Notes under the pieces: model-generated | Seen by the model: the letters and a program-made list of their open reading frames with translations, nothing else | Told to the model about the DNA's origin: nothing | Databases searched by the model: none | DNA from: Allium sativum | Taxonomy: Eukaryota; Streptophyta; Magnoliopsida; Asparagales; Amaryllidaceae | DNA: 64,000 nucleotides | NCBI GenBank assembly: GCA_030737875.1 | Contig: CM060926.1 | Span: 316,670,922-316,734,921, forward strand | Reading direction: 5' to 3' | In this document: positions 11,040-22,790 of the stretch, piece by piece | How the letters are laid out: the number at the start of each line of letters is the position of its first letter | Numbering within the stretch: the stretch's first letter is position 1 | Translations under genes and position numbers: made by a program

Positions 11040-12194
11040 ATGGCTGAAGTAAATCTTCCGAAAACAACATTTCGACGTCCTCCGAAAGTATGGTCTTCGT
11101 TTGCAACTTCAGAGTTTCTTCGTATAGTTGTTGAACATTACCAAGTTGTTGGAAAGAACAAAAAAGGGATACACAAAAAAATTACAGCTGCTCTGAATGA
11201 GTCCTTAGCTACATCACCGACCGAAATACCAGTCTCTACTGAACAAGTGACGGCTAAGTACGACGCTTATAAAAAGAAATGGACTGTATGGCGCAATTTG
11301 AATGACAAAACGGGCGCCGGATGGGATGCTAAATACGGAACAGTGAGTGGAAGTGAAAGTTGGTGGGTTGATCGAGTGGCGGTAAAATATTGTTAACTCC
11401 TTTTTTGTATATTAACAAGTTTAGTACCGTATTTCATATATCAATTTACAACTTAAACGTATATTTAGGAGTACGACCCTATGGTGTTAAAGTACAAGAC
11501 GTCCCCAATAGAAAATTTGACCGAACTGGAGCAAATATTCACCAACAGCATTGCAACAGGATCTGGCGCTTACACTCCAGGTTGTACAAGTCAAAACGTG
11601 CAACCACAGCCACATTCTCCTCCACCCGAGTTCGTACATCCTACGTTCTTCTTCGATGAAACTCAAGTGCCATTAGAAGACATCCAGACTCAACAATCGA
11701 TTCCTGAGCCTCCGAACCAACAACGGGGTGCAGGTTCTTCATCTAAACCTCGGTTTGGCCGAAGAGGTAGAACTGAAACTTCCTCGAAGTTGGAAGAAAT
11801 TATTGATATGATACACTCCAGGAAAATTACCAAGAAATCTCGTTCTGAATCCGACAGTCCGAATTCACATCCTGATACGTTTGCTAGTAATTCGCCGTCA
11901 AACGCAAGCCCTCTTTTTACTGATATTCCGAAGGTGAAGCAAGCAATAGACCGTGCAAGAACATTTGATGGTATTGACATGCCCCACGCAACATCAATTC
12001 TCACAAGTAAGGATAATCAAGATACGTTCATGATTCTTCCTGATGATGAAGCAATAGGCTGGTTGCGTTTTGAAATCAAGGTCCGCAAGCAAGCACTACG
12101 ATACAGACAGTTTAAGATGACTACCCCTCCGTATCCACCTCAGTACGCACCCCAGTATCCACCCCAGTATCCACCCCAGTATCCACCACAGTAG
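11040..12194 (+). CDS. Myb/SANT-like DNA-binding protein (Harbinger ORF1 type)
   Basis: Two exons: 11040-11381 and 11469-12194. The 87-bp intron has a GTAAAA donor at 11382 and a TTTAG acceptor ending at 11468, and the phase is kept. The product would be 355 residues. Residues ~15-118 fit the plant Myb/SANT-like domain (Pfam Myb_DNA-bind_3, PF12776): 'VWSSFATSEFLRIVVEH', then 'KYDAYKKKWTVW', 'TGAGWDAKYGTV' and 'SESWWVD'. Directly across the splice, 'EYDPMVLKYKTSPIENLTEL' matches the segment that follows this domain in the family. The middle is low-complexity and serine/proline-rich. The C-terminus has a 'DDEAIGWLRFE' helix and a PPQY repeat tail. The first exon is also open upstream, but the ATG at 11040 (context ACAATGGCT) starts right before the conserved region. 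In PIF/Harbinger elements this protein binds DNA and helps transposase reach it; a related family exists as host genes. The intact frame suggests recent origin or selection. Confidence 0.75.
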
Positions 12195-12482
12195 CTTGTT
12201 TTCTATATTTAATAATTATGTAATTTGTATTCCGTAATTTGTATTCTGCAATTATGTATTTTTATTTTTGCAATTTGTATTCTGCAATTTGTATTCTGCG
12301 GTCTATTATTCTGTTTAACAATAAACACACACAAACACAAACAATTAAAAATAATATATACAAAAACAATAAAATAATAACTCTGCCCCTTCCAAAATGC
12401 CCATTTCGTAAAAAGAACACATTCCCCATTCCCAACAATTCCCCTTCCAAATGCCCCTTCCCGTTCAAAATCAAACGGACCC

Positions 12483-12644
12483 TTGGAGTTTTCAGACCCG
12501 ACTACCTGAAGCAAGTTAGCTAAAATTAAAAACTTATTTCATAAATACGTTCACTTTAAACTACAAATATTTGTATTCCAATTTCCAACTTAAATGTATG
12601 TAACATTCAAGACGCATGTTTTCATAGTTGTTTTTAATGAAACT
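12483..12644. other. outer Harbinger body between nested elements
   Basis: Short AT-rich stretch between the inner Harbinger-like element and the solo LTR. No feature seen. Confidence 0.4.
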
Positions 12645-13025
12645 TGTAACAGTCCGCATTTTATGTATCGGAAGATCATAAAATAATTTTATTTTATTCC
12701 CTGAGGGTTGGATCATTCTCATCTTTTAGTATGTTGCTTATGGGGATGTGAGACATGTCCATAAATTTTACCGATTTTGTTTGTGACCATTTTGCCCCTG
12801 TCAGTCTTGTACAGGGCATAATTTTTGACTCAGGTCGAATCAGAGGGTGAGACCTGTGCCATTGGAAAGGAATTGATGATTCTCTTTCCGTAGAGTGGTT
12901 ACATTAAGGATTTGGTTCAGCGGTTTGGGAGAAATCGCTGTTTTAAGGTTTTTCAGTTGGCTGTTCAGGTTTTGGAAGGCTAATGGGCTGATTTGGAGAA
13001 GGCCCATTAGAGGGTGGGTGGAGAC

Positions 13026-13034
13026 TATAAATAG
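13026..13034 (+). promoter_or_regulatory. TATA box of the solo LTR
   Basis: TATAAATAG about 380 bp into the LTR, followed by a G-rich stretch and a CT-rich leader, as in a plant LTR promoter. Confidence 0.55.
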
Positions 13035-13780
13035 GGGGTAAGGGGTATGGAGAAAGGTTGGCATTTTCCATTCTCTTATGGGGAGGCTTTGATCTCCTTC
13101 TTCCTCTAACATCTATCCACCATTAAAATTCCAAAATCCAAGGAGGGAAATCGAAGATCTACACCATAAGAGGCTAGATCTACATCGTCTCAAGGGCGAA
13201 TTCATCGGATTAAAGAGTTTGATTCGAAGTGTTCGCTGTCCGGATTGCGTTTTCATCGCTTTTGCTTAGATTTGGATAATTGGTGAGTGATTTACATCTC
13301 TCGTTCGGATTCATGCAAGTATATGGGTTTTAGGATGTTAATTTCATCATTTCCATGTTATTTTCCTTAGATCCACACCATGCTAAGTCCATTTTATATA
13401 TGAATCACCTTAGGATCTGATCTAGATAATTTAAATGGTTAATTTTATGATTTTTCTCAAGATTATGCAAGTTAGATCCGTTTTTATGTTCATATGATTC
13501 ACTTATCATGTTTTGGGAAATTTGTGTGTTTTGATGGAAATGGTTAGATTGAGGATATTGTTGGTTGCATAACATGTTTGTGATTGCGTTTGGATGAATC
13601 GGATAAGCTGGTTTCGTCGGATTCGTCGTTTGGCGAAGTTTTGGTCGAAATCGGAGTCGAATTGGAGATGTGCAGGTTTCTGATCGTCCTGGAGTTGGTC
13701 GGGTCGGTCTGGAATGAGGTGGTCGGTCATAGTATGGCTTGGGAAGCAAGTCAGGGAGCTGGTCGGTTTAAGCTTGTCAG

Positions 13781-13915
13781 TCCAGAAGGAGCAGAAGTGT
13801 TTCTGGTCGGTCCAGAAGGAGCAGAAGTGTTTCTGGTCGGTTTCAGATGGTGGCATTCTGGTCGGTTTCAGATGGTGGCATTCTGGTTGGTTTCAGGTGG
13901 TGGCATTCTGGTTGG
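13781..13915 (+). repeat. 30-bp and 25-bp tandem repeats in the solo LTR
   Basis: Two copies of a 30-bp unit (TCCAGAAGGAGCAGAAGTGT...; 13781 and 13811) are followed by three copies of a 25-bp unit (TTTCAGATGGTGGCATTCTG...; 13841, 13866, 13891). The linker word GGTCGGT recurs irregularly from about 13676 to 14155. Confidence 0.8.
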
Positions 13916-15607
13916 TTTTACTGGAAGCAAATCCTGGTCGCTCTGAAGGAGCTGGTCGGTCAGGTGGAGCAAAATCTGGTCGGTCTTGACGGGGTCGATC
14001 CAAAGCTGGTCGGTCCCAAGGAGGTCGAGTCGATCCAAAGCTGCATGGAGGCGGGTCGTTCTGGAGCAAAGCTGGTCGGTTTTTGGCGGGTCGTTCTGGA
14101 GCAAGGCTGGTCGGTTTTTGGCTGGTCATTCTGGAGCAAGGTTCTGGTCGGTTTTGGCAGGGTCGTTTTCTGAAAAAGTACGTTTTCGGGTACGACTCGG
14201 GTACGAACCAAAAAGGTCTGAAAAAAATATTTTTCGGGGGCATCCCCCTGAACCCTAGCCGCAGCGCAGTGATGTGTTTTGGTTCGGTGATGGCGTGACT
14301 TCGAGGTGATTCAAGTAGGAAGACTCGAAGTGATGAATGTGTTCGTTGATCAAGGTGGAACAACGAATGCGGAGACAACTCAAAGGTCGTGAGTTGGTGG
14401 ATAATGGCTGCTCAAGAAGGTTGCTTGAGCTATGAAACATCGTCAAGGTTGGACGATTAGAGATGTGAAGGCCGAGAAGTTATCGTTGTCGTTAGTTCTA
14501 CCAGGCTCAAAGCAGGGGTACGATGGGTATCGTTGAAAGGCCCAAAAGACCGGTTGTTGGTCGAGTACCCTGGGTCTTTCTGGTTGGGGAAAGGCCTAGT
14601 GTTAAGGTTGGAAATTGCCAAGGTTGGGCATATGGAGTTCATGCTAGAACTGGGGTTATCATTAGCCCTTGACATATGGCAAGGTTGGCCGTCATGCGAT
14701 AATGATGGTTTCAAAGAAGGATTGGCAGTGATAGCCAGAGTCAGTCATGGATGATTAGTTGTTCTGTTTGTACTATGTCACATAGATTATCCAAAGTCGA
14801 GGGAGATGTTCTTTGAGTGCTTAAGTGATATTGGTCTAGGCCTCTGGCGAGAGTACTTGAGGAATGTTAAACTCGATTAGGGTTGTCTGCGTGAGACTTA
14901 TCTGGATGTCATGTGTGTTTTCTATGATTGAATGGGTGTTCTGATTTCTATGGATGAATGGTTGAAATGCTTGTCGTAAAGGCTATCACTATCCGATGTG
15001 GGGAAGATAAGGATGAGTTCTTCTCTGGTGTTATGGGTAGATAAGTTTTTCATTTACCCATTCTCATATACTTTCTTGTTGAAGTTTTTTAGCTGTTTTA
15101 TCGCTCACTAAGACTATTGTCTGACTCAAGGTTTTATGTCTCCTCTTATTACCTTGGGCTGTTCATCCGGTTGTGGATGGGCAGACTAAGTAGCAGGTTA
15201 CAGGTAATGGAGCTTAGTGATACGAGGAAGCTGAGCGATGACGAGCAGGAGGCTAGCGTACCAGTTTTATTCTATCTAGTATTTCTGTTTCCGCTGTTTG
15301 AGTTGCTTGAGAGTTGTAGTGAGGCCTTATGTACAAACTTGGATGTCAGTTGGATAATCTTTCTGGATGTTGAAAGAGTTTCAAAAGTTTGCTATATGAT
15401 ACCTCATTACTATCACCTGTTGTATATGTTCTATTATATTTTATCCTTGCGCTGTGAGTTCTACGACAGGTTTCGATGTGTTCACTTACTATGATGATCG
15501 TCCGTAGCAGCCTGGCACGCCTTTCAGCGCATTATTCCTCTTGTTTAGTGTGGGGGTTATGGGCGGTCGTCACAAAACTTGTCTTCAAGAAAAGATATTG
15601 GTGTTGA

Positions 15608-15917
15608 CAGTGGCGGAGCCAGCTTTCCAACTCAGGTAGGGCGAAAAAAAAAAATTTGTACCACATCACTAAAATAGAGTAAGTTGTCATGTATATATAT
15701 AAACAAGTGTAAAAGCAAACTGAAATGGCTGTAAGTTTGGGTGTTTGGACTGAATCATGGCAAGGTTTGACCTCTTTGTGCTTGTTGGGCCATGAGGTAG
15801 GGCGGAGCGATGAAATTCAGGTAGGGCTGAATGCTAAAAATCAGTTTTTGTTGCCAGGTTTTTAGATTTTGAGATGGGGCGGAGGCCCTACCTAGCCTAT
15901 ATGTGCCTCCGCCCCTG
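15608..15917. mobile_element. hAT-type MITE, 310 bp
   Basis: Ends CAGTGGCGGAGCCA and TGCCTCCGCCCCTG are imperfect inverted repeats. The 8-bp duplication GGTGTTGA is present on both sides (15600-15607 and 15918-15925), diagnostic of the hAT superfamily. It is non-coding. Confidence 0.9.
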
Positions 15918-15925
15918 GGTGTTGA

Positions 15926-16684
15926 CTTGCTTCTCCAGATCTGAATATGTGTGTTTCTTGTTGAATCTATTTGTGTGCATGTTTGAATTGCACTTTATAA
16001 TGGTTGTAGTTGCACTTTCATAGTTATATCAAACATAACATGCTTATCATAAACCTCATGCTTTATCATAAACCTCATTCTTATTATAAACCTCATGGTT
16101 ATATTTTAAATATTCAGTAGCTCAAGGAGAAATTGAGATTTCAACAACAAAAGAGAACAAATCCGATGCAGCATAGCAAGCATTTTATCATTTTCCATTT
16201 TAGGTTCCATATGATTTTAGAAGTTTTTAATATTTCAATTATAATGCTTAAAATTTGTGTAAAAGATCAACTTTTATCTATTATGTGGTTTATTATTTGA
16301 TTTTGTAAGTTAAAGTGGACTTAGCTGTTTGGATTATGTGCAAATAATATGCAAGTATTTTTTTCATGTTTCGATTTAATATTCTGTGGTTTATATTTCA
16401 AAATACGAATTGTTTTGTGATTTTTAGTTAACTAGTTGTAACATATACTTTTAAAAATATGAATTATCTTACATTTTATTTCAATATTCTATCGCAATAG
16501 CTAAATCGCTATTGTAAAAATATGTTTCTATCCATATTGACTTTTTATCTTTTTGACTTATAAGTCGTTACTTTGCCAGATGAACTTTTCGACTTTTTAA
16601 CTTTTCGACTTTTTAACTTTTTAGAAGCAAAAGCACTTGTCATATAAGCATAAGCACTTCTGCTTTGAGTTGCCAAACGGTCCC
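15926..16684. other. right end of outer Harbinger element
   Basis: AT-rich, non-coding. The last ~130 bp contain GACTTTTTAACTTTTCGACTT-like short repeats and 'AAGCACTT' words common in Harbinger subterminal regions. No gene seen. Confidence 0.45.
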
Positions 16685-17989
16685 TAAGTACTATAATTGT
16701 TACATATCCCTAGTCAAGTTTCATTGTAAACATAGGAAAACAATGAAAAATTAAGACTAGCATGTTGATTGACTAATGATGATATCTCATTAATCATTAA
16801 TATAACTGATATTAATGTCGGTACATAAATACGTATTAGAGAATAGCGCATTGGATTGACCCAATTTGAGAAAACTTTATAGAGCATAATTTATAGTGTC
16901 ATAAGTAATTCTTAAAGTGACAGTAATGTAATGGCCCTCAGACCCGAAACCCTTATATATATTTATTCAAGGATATTTGTATTTTGATATCATCAGAAGT
17001 TACTTTTAATCGAGTAAACGATAAAGATGATTATCGGATACATGTCGGACCAATTAAATAATATGAATGATCAAGATGGAATTTAACCCTCCAATATAAG
17101 TAGAAATATCCATGGGCTTCTTGATTGAGTATGACTATAAAACGCATGGTCATGCTCAAATATTGATTTGTCATATATAATCTACTAACCCTACAATATA
17201 AGAAGAAATATCCATGGGCCTCTTGATTGAGTATGATTATAAATTGCATGGTCTTGCTCAAATATTGATTTGTTACATATAATCTACTCATCGATCAAGA
17301 TAACATGATTATATTATAAAGAGGATGATATGTTTCATGCCTCGAGTTTAATCTTAGATATGTTGGTTAAAAAGATTAAATTACGTTGAAATACTATTCA
17401 CAGAAAACGTTGTATCGAATCAGTAATTTTACTATAACTTGGGTAACAACGATGTATTACTAAATGCCACTCACTATTTATAATTTAAATATTGTTTAAA
17501 TTATTGCGAATGTTATAGCAACCTATAGGGTCACACAAAATAGCATTTAAAAGGGTGAGAACCGTTCTTAACAAAAGTGAGTCAAACGTTGACATTTTCT
17601 TTTGGTTTGAAATGGTACAACGAATTATATGGTTCCTTAGATTTCTCTTTTCGTATTATAAATAAGGGTCCGACCCTTCTTTATTAGATACACAGAAAAC
17701 TCGAGATCATCACAAATAAGAAAACCCAATCCTAAATTGGCTAGTACCGATATCACTTCCTCCTTCGATCCATTTGATGAATTAGAAGAAATGCTCCTGG
17801 ACTCCTCTAGAGGCGCCTATATCCAACGCTAAAGTCGATTTGATCAATACCCAAGTCTCGTTCGCTTTCGTGAATTGAATAAAAAGAAAAAAGCTACACG
17901 TTTTAATTCGACATTTGAATTTGATTTAGCAACTAGGGCTGATAAAAATTATATGTAAACCGCTGCCAATCAATCCAATTTTACCTTCA
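16685..17989 (+). mobile_element. copia 5' LTR, right part
   Basis: It continues the LTR after the Harbinger insertion. It has a TATA box (TATAAATAA, 17657-17665) and ends CTTCA at 17989, directly before the primer site. The 3' LTR of the same element is recognisable only for its first ~245 bp, so most of this part has no partner in the window. Confidence 0.7.
17085..17289 (+). repeat. 102-bp direct duplication in copia LTR
   Basis: Two imperfect copies (17085-17186 and 17187-17289) share AGAAATATCCATGGGC, CTTGATTGAGTATGA and CTCAAATATTGATTTGT. It lies upstream of the LTR TATA box. Confidence 0.85.
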
Positions 17990-17990
17990 A

Positions 17991-18003
17991 TGGTATCAGA
18001 GCC
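17991..18003 (+). other. primer binding site, initiator methionine tRNA
   Basis: TGGTATCAGAGCC lies one base after the LTR end. It is complementary to the 3' end of plant initiator methionine tRNA, the usual primer of copia elements. Confidence 0.9.
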
Positions 18004-18549
18004 ATGTTATTATCAATTCAATTGTTGGGTTAGCCATGTAATTGTTATTGTAATGGTTTAACCGTATTGTGAACATTGATGTAAATAAGATTTGGAATTT
18101 AATACACATTCGAGTCTGAAATGAAATTGTTTCGTGGTGAACAAAAATTTGTTTTTGTTATTAGTATTGAATCCTGAATTAATATTTGATATTGATTTTG
18201 TTATGTGTATTTAAAATTCCAGTTCTTACTTGTTAAAACATATAATATTGTTTATTCTATGAATTGCATGTATATTGGTATGTGTTTGGATATATGAATT
18301 TGGTCGATTTCTGGAAATTCTATAATCATTCTGTTATGATTAGAATTTGGATCAAAACCCAGTCTTCAATCTTGATTAATCAAAATGTTGAATCTCTTTT
18401 TGGTATGATCCTATGAAACATGTTAAAATGTGATATTGTGTGCTTAATAGCTATGTTAAGATTAAATCCGAGATATATTTATATCCACAGCAGCTTAAAA
18501 CTGCTTCAGTATCCCTTTTAACATGACTAAGAAAATTTGAGTTAAACAT

Positions 18550-18747
18550 CACTACAACAAAAAAGGCTTTCATAGCGTGTTTTTTGTTCCCGTAAAAATT
18601 TTCATTTCCCAGCTTTTATCATATAGCGTTGACTAAGCGGTAATTACCTCGCGAACAGCGTTTAGAACCCTATTTAGGATAGTGGTTGATAGGGGGTAGA
18701 CGGAAACGCTATGCTTGATGCTATCAAAAGTCAATTTTCATGTAGTG
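18550..18747. mobile_element. CACTA-type MITE, 198 bp
   Basis: It begins CACTACAACAAAAAAGGC and ends TTTTCATGTAGTG. The inverted ends share CACTACA, and the 3-bp duplication CAT flanks both sides (18547-18549 and 18748-18750). It is non-coding and inserted in the copia leader. The internal words 'CATAGCG' and 'AACGCTATG' also pair. Confidence 0.9.
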
Positions 18748-18750
18748 CAT

Positions 18751-19018
18751 GTTAAAAACTAATATGACTTGTTTCTATCCTAAGATGAATCTGGGTACTT
18801 TTTTTTTAGATTGATAATATTTGAGTCGATAATACAAACTATATTTACTATATGTTATGAACTATAAGATCTTGAGTTATTTTTCTAGGTCAATAAATTG
18901 TTACTGGAATAAATATGCATGCATAGATAAGTGTAACCATATATGAGAACCTTAAGAAATTGTTTGAAGGGAATGTTTGACAAGAAAGGTATGACATAAG
19001 CAAGGCACTGTATCACTT
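18751..19018 (+). pseudogene. copia gag N-terminal remnant
   Basis: Mostly degenerate. The last ~55 bases read 'LKGMFDKKGMT' and then, after a stop, 'ARHCIT'. This corresponds to the stretch before the gag helix 'MEEGSSVSxHVLKMxGYIExLERLGF' of plant copia. The rest of that helix lies on the other side of the 14.7-kb insertion at 33727. Confidence 0.55.
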
Positions 19019-21195
19019 TGTGAAGACCCGCAACTTCCCCGTAAAGGAAAGCGTCGGATAGTTCGAGAACAAACCACAACAAAACGCATGCAGAAGAACA
19101 TTTCATTGTATATTACAACAATGCATCAGATTACAAGAATATACAGAGTATGAATAAATATTACACAGAAATATCAGAGATTTAAATTACATTTAAATAC
19201 ATAGCAGCGGAAAATAATACAATACACAACTAGAAGAGATATGCGGATACAAAGCTTTCCGGATATCATTCCAGCTGCAAACCAGGATCCTGTGAATATA
19301 AATCTGCAAAACCAAAACTACTAGCTGCCCGTGTCGAAAATAAGGGCACCCAGAGTTTAGGTTAAAACAATAAACTCCAGGTCAGTCATGTGACTGGTGT
19401 GAGAACTAAAACAGTTATTAATCTTTATTTTAAATCATTAGGTAAATCAAGGGACCACGCCGTATAACACGGAACGGGTTTCCTCCCAAGAATACCAGTG
19501 CATAAAACAAACAGCGCAATGCTAAGTAAAGAAAAATGAAGCTGTTATAAGACCCAGGTCCCATCACACAATGCAACGCAGTCGAGGATAGGGTTTTCCC
19601 TTATAATAGCCAAAGAATGCTTGATACGTTTAAAACAAATCATTTGATACTATTATAAGTGCATAGTGCATAAACAACTTCAAATCATAAGTATCAATCA
19701 TAGGTGGCATGAGCGCCCCATCCCACTATGTCGCCATATATAGGATTACAACTAAAACCGCAAATGTCACGTATTTGGAAATTGGATTTCCTTCTATGAA
19801 CCGAGGCAAAAGATAGTCCTCAACCGATTCGAGACTGTCTAGCCCGAGTCTCAGGCACAGCCGCAACCGTACCTTGGATCCTCAGGGCCGGTCCACCGAT
19901 GTGGATTATAATGCCTGAACAATGCGTTTCTCTGCCCTTTGGGGCGTAAATGAGCCAACGAATGACTCCATCGGTTCGAGAACGACCGATCAATCCGAGG
20001 CGCCTCGCAACAGCAACAACCACATAAGTCAAACTCGTCAGGGCGTGTAAAACCACTGACGCCACTTCTAGCTAGAAAGAAAACGCATGTCCCCCCTGAC
20101 GTCCGTCTCCCGTTTTTGGTTCATACCGGGTGTGAAACTCGCGAAGTTAACGTTACACAAAGCTACGCCACAAAGGTCGTGCTTTGATCATCACCACAAG
20201 ACTTTGCTTTTCAACAGAAGCCTCGATCAATTGCCACTTAGGCATGCCACACAGGCAATTCACTCCATGCGTTTGATATCCATCAATATATAACCCCTGA
20301 GCTCGTACGTCTCAGAGAAGGGCGTTAAGCAAGAGAATAAATTTTCCGCCGCCAAACAGATATATATTTAATAGAGATCAATCACACGGACTAAAATCCA
20401 ATGTCAGACACACAGTCCATTTACAAGTCCGTTCTGGGTCTGAACGAAACCGGAGGCACCTAGTACCCCGCATATCCATCGATCTCCAAGTACGTCTGGA
20501 CGATCACAAACTGTTTCCATCTTCTTGGGTGTACAGCCCAATCAAGATCATCAGTAATCACCCAAACGACGTGAAGACCTCCGGTCTTCGACCACCGTCT
20601 TCATCTTCGACTTATCTTTGTATCAGTTATTCAGAATGGGATAAACCCGGTCTTTCCGAATAACTCGCGTATATATTATAAAAGTGTTACACAAACACAA
20701 CATACGCCTCATTCCAATTCATCAGTCACTAACCGTAAATTAATCAAGAGAATAATTTCCCAAATAATAACCCCGAAGGCCGAAACCAACATCAGATCAA
20801 TATCCAGAAAATCATTCTACTTAGCTAACCGACAGTTAGTTTCTAATTTCACATTCATAGGGAAAGGTTCCCATTAATTTTATCAAAGATAAATTCTTGA
20901 ATTTATTCTTTAATCTACTTTTGAATATCAATTCAAACTAGTCGGAATTAGCGAACCTTACCGACGTAATCATTTGTTTTAATCTCCCAATCCCAACCTA
21001 TTAATCCCATGAAGTAAAACTGGTAATACTTCATATCTAACACCACAGTGTTATCGGTAAATTCAATTACCATTTCACGTTCAAATCTAATTAAAGATTT
21101 AACTATCGCCTGGAGTAAAACTGGTGATACTCCATTCTCGATTTCCAATCTAATTAAAGATTCATTAAAACTCCACTTAGTTTTAATCGTTAACT

Positions 21196-21446
21196 GGGTT
21201 AAAGAATCAGTGTCATTTAAAACACGGTTCACGATAAACCCAAAATCGCATTCCATTAATTATCGGGTTAAAGAACAAGTGTTATTTAAAACACTGTTCA
21301 CGATAAACCCAAAAATCAATATCAATTCTATTCCAATTAAATATTATTTAATTGGTACACTTCATTAAATCTAAATAAAAAGATTTAATCATTTCTCAAC
21401 TGGGTTCAAGAACAGTGTTAGTGAAGACACCATTCACGACAAACCC
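21196..21446 (-). repeat. three hairpin repeats in copy 1 LTR
   Basis: Segments at 21196-21241, 21265-21310 and 21402-21446 each run GGGTT...AACCC. They hold a nested inner inverted repeat around GTGTT/AACAC and GAAC/GTTC. They correspond to the 204-bp array of copy 2 and recur in the other LTR 7,841 bp further on. Confidence 0.8.
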
Positions 21447-22265
21447 AAATCACATTCGATATTCAATACAAGGCTCTGAATAGAAAATATATCGGCCTAT
21501 ATTCAATATCAAATTCTACGATTAACAAATGTCGTATTGGAAATAACGATATATATATCTATCTTTCAAATTTCCATAACAACATCTGTATAGTCACGAA
21601 ATCCAACATCGAAATATTCCGAAGACAATTTCGATTCAAATCCATTCCAATGCAATCATTGGAAATTTTGGTTAACTTCAAAACCATTTCAGATTCAATT
21701 TATTTATTTAAAAATAAATAGAATTAAAATTCTAGTTCAAAACTAGTTCATTTCGATAAAAATCTATTTTTATCTTTTCAAATATGGAGTTTTTCATCCC
21801 AATTCTTTCTAAATCATTTCTTATGATTTTACACAAATTATTACTATTTTTAATAATTTTATCAAGGCCCGTACAGTCGATTTCCATCAATGGCCATCGA
21901 ACTGCACTTACAGCGACCTTTTTCGAATTTGATTTGGACGTATCTCCAAATCCAACCGTTAGATTTCAAATTTCTAATATTCATTAGAAAGCTCTTTTCG
22001 ATACGAACCCAACGGTTCTGGTTTTAGGAGAATCCGACGGTCGGATCTCCCGTAATGTCCGTTTGAAATAAATGGTCGAAATTCGCGAACTGCCGCGGCG
22101 CGGCGCGTTCTATTCAGGCCATTATATTATATATATAATATATATAATATATATATCGTCGATTTCTATTTAAAACGAATTATATAAATAGTTTTGAATT
22201 CGTTTCAAAAACATTTTCAATTTCCTTTTCAATTCAAATCAAAATTGAATTCTTCTTTATAAATT

Positions 22266-22790
22266 CGTTTTCAATTCAATTTATTTCGAAATCGTTTTCA
22301 ATTCAATTCATTTCGAAATCGTTTTCAATTCAATTCATTTCGAAATCGTTTTCAATTCAATTCATTTCGAAATCGTTTTCAATTCAATTCATTTCGAAAT
22401 CGTTTTCAATTCAATTCATTTCGAAATCGTTTTCAATTCAATTTGAATTCGTTTTCAATTCAATTCATTTCGAAATCGTTTTCAATTCAATTCATTTCGA
22501 AATCGTTTTCAATTCAATTCATTTCGAAATCGTTTTCAATTCAATTCATTTCGTTTTCAATTCAATTCATTTCGAAATCGTTTTCAATTCAATTTGAATT
22601 CGTTTTCAATTCAATTCATTTCGAAATCGTTTTCAATTCAATTCATTTCGAAATCGTTTTCAATTCAATTCATTTCGTTTTCAATTCAATTCATTTCGAA
22701 ATCGTTTTCAATTCAATTCATTTCGTTTTCAATTCAATTTGAATTCGTTTTCAATTCAATTCATTTCGAAATCGTTTTCAATTCAATTTG
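22266..22790 (-). repeat. 27-bp tandem array, copy 1 left LTR
   Basis: The unit TTTTCAATTCAATTCATTTCGAAATCG is 27 bp (written in two parts: TTTTCAATTCAATTCA and TTTCGAAATCG). Some units lack the TCGAAA part or carry a TTTGAATTCG junction. The array is 525 bp here and 579 bp in the other LTR, exactly two units more. Open frames through it are repeat artefacts. Confidence 0.9.

Larger units (their letters stand above)
10753..12482 (+). mobile_element. inner Harbinger-like element carrying a Myb-like gene
   Basis: The left end GGGTAGCGTTTGATTTCTGA and the right end (as reverse complement) GGGTCCGTTTGATTTTGAA form imperfect inverted repeats. They bracket a single gene for a Myb/SANT-like protein, the usual first ORF of plant PIF/Harbinger elements. 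The flanking trinucleotides are TTT and TTG, so the duplication is not perfect and the borders are inferred. No transposase ORF is present between the ends, so if this is one element it is non-autonomous. Confidence 0.5.
12645..15574 (+). mobile_element. solo LTR (2.9 kb), gypsy-like
   Basis: It starts TGTAACAGTCCGC and ends GGGCGGTCGTCACA. It is flanked by a perfect 5-bp duplication AAACT (12640-12644 and 15575-15579). There is no internal domain and no second LTR, so this is the product of recombination between two LTRs. It contains a TATA box (13026-13034), a purine-rich leader, a splice-donor-like GTGAGT (about 13282) and a repeat-rich section at 13676-14190. The longer open frames inside it are repeat-driven and show no known domain. 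Its terminus resembles those of the gypsy LTRs elsewhere in the window. Confidence 0.85.
8469..16684. mobile_element. PIF/Harbinger-type DNA transposon with nested insertions
   Basis: Termini are GGGCCCATTTGG (8469-8480) and CCAAACGGTCCC (16673-16684), inverted repeats matching at 10 of 12 positions. The flanking 3-bp duplication is TAA (8466-8468 and 16685-16687). The uninterrupted site ATATTAAGTA survives in the copia 3' LTR at about 37496-37505, which confirms the insertion. TAA duplications with GGGCC-type ends are characteristic of PIF/Harbinger. No DDE transposase could be recognised. Inside lie a second Harbinger-like element, a solo LTR and a hAT MITE, and removing these leaves about 3.2 kb of AT-rich sequence. 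Confidence 0.75.

Noticed and set aside
13405..14378. Several 80-160 codon frames on both strands in the solo LTR
   Set aside because: Driven by GGTCGGT-type repeats. No known domain, and overlapping on opposite strands.
20948..21368. 102-106 codon frames on opposite strands in the giant LTR
   Set aside because: They overlap the hairpin repeats, where inverted symmetry opens both strands. No domain, and not kept in copy 2.
22266..22790. Possible CRISPR-like array
   Set aside because: Units are directly adjacent without unique spacers, and the setting is a plant retrotransposon.
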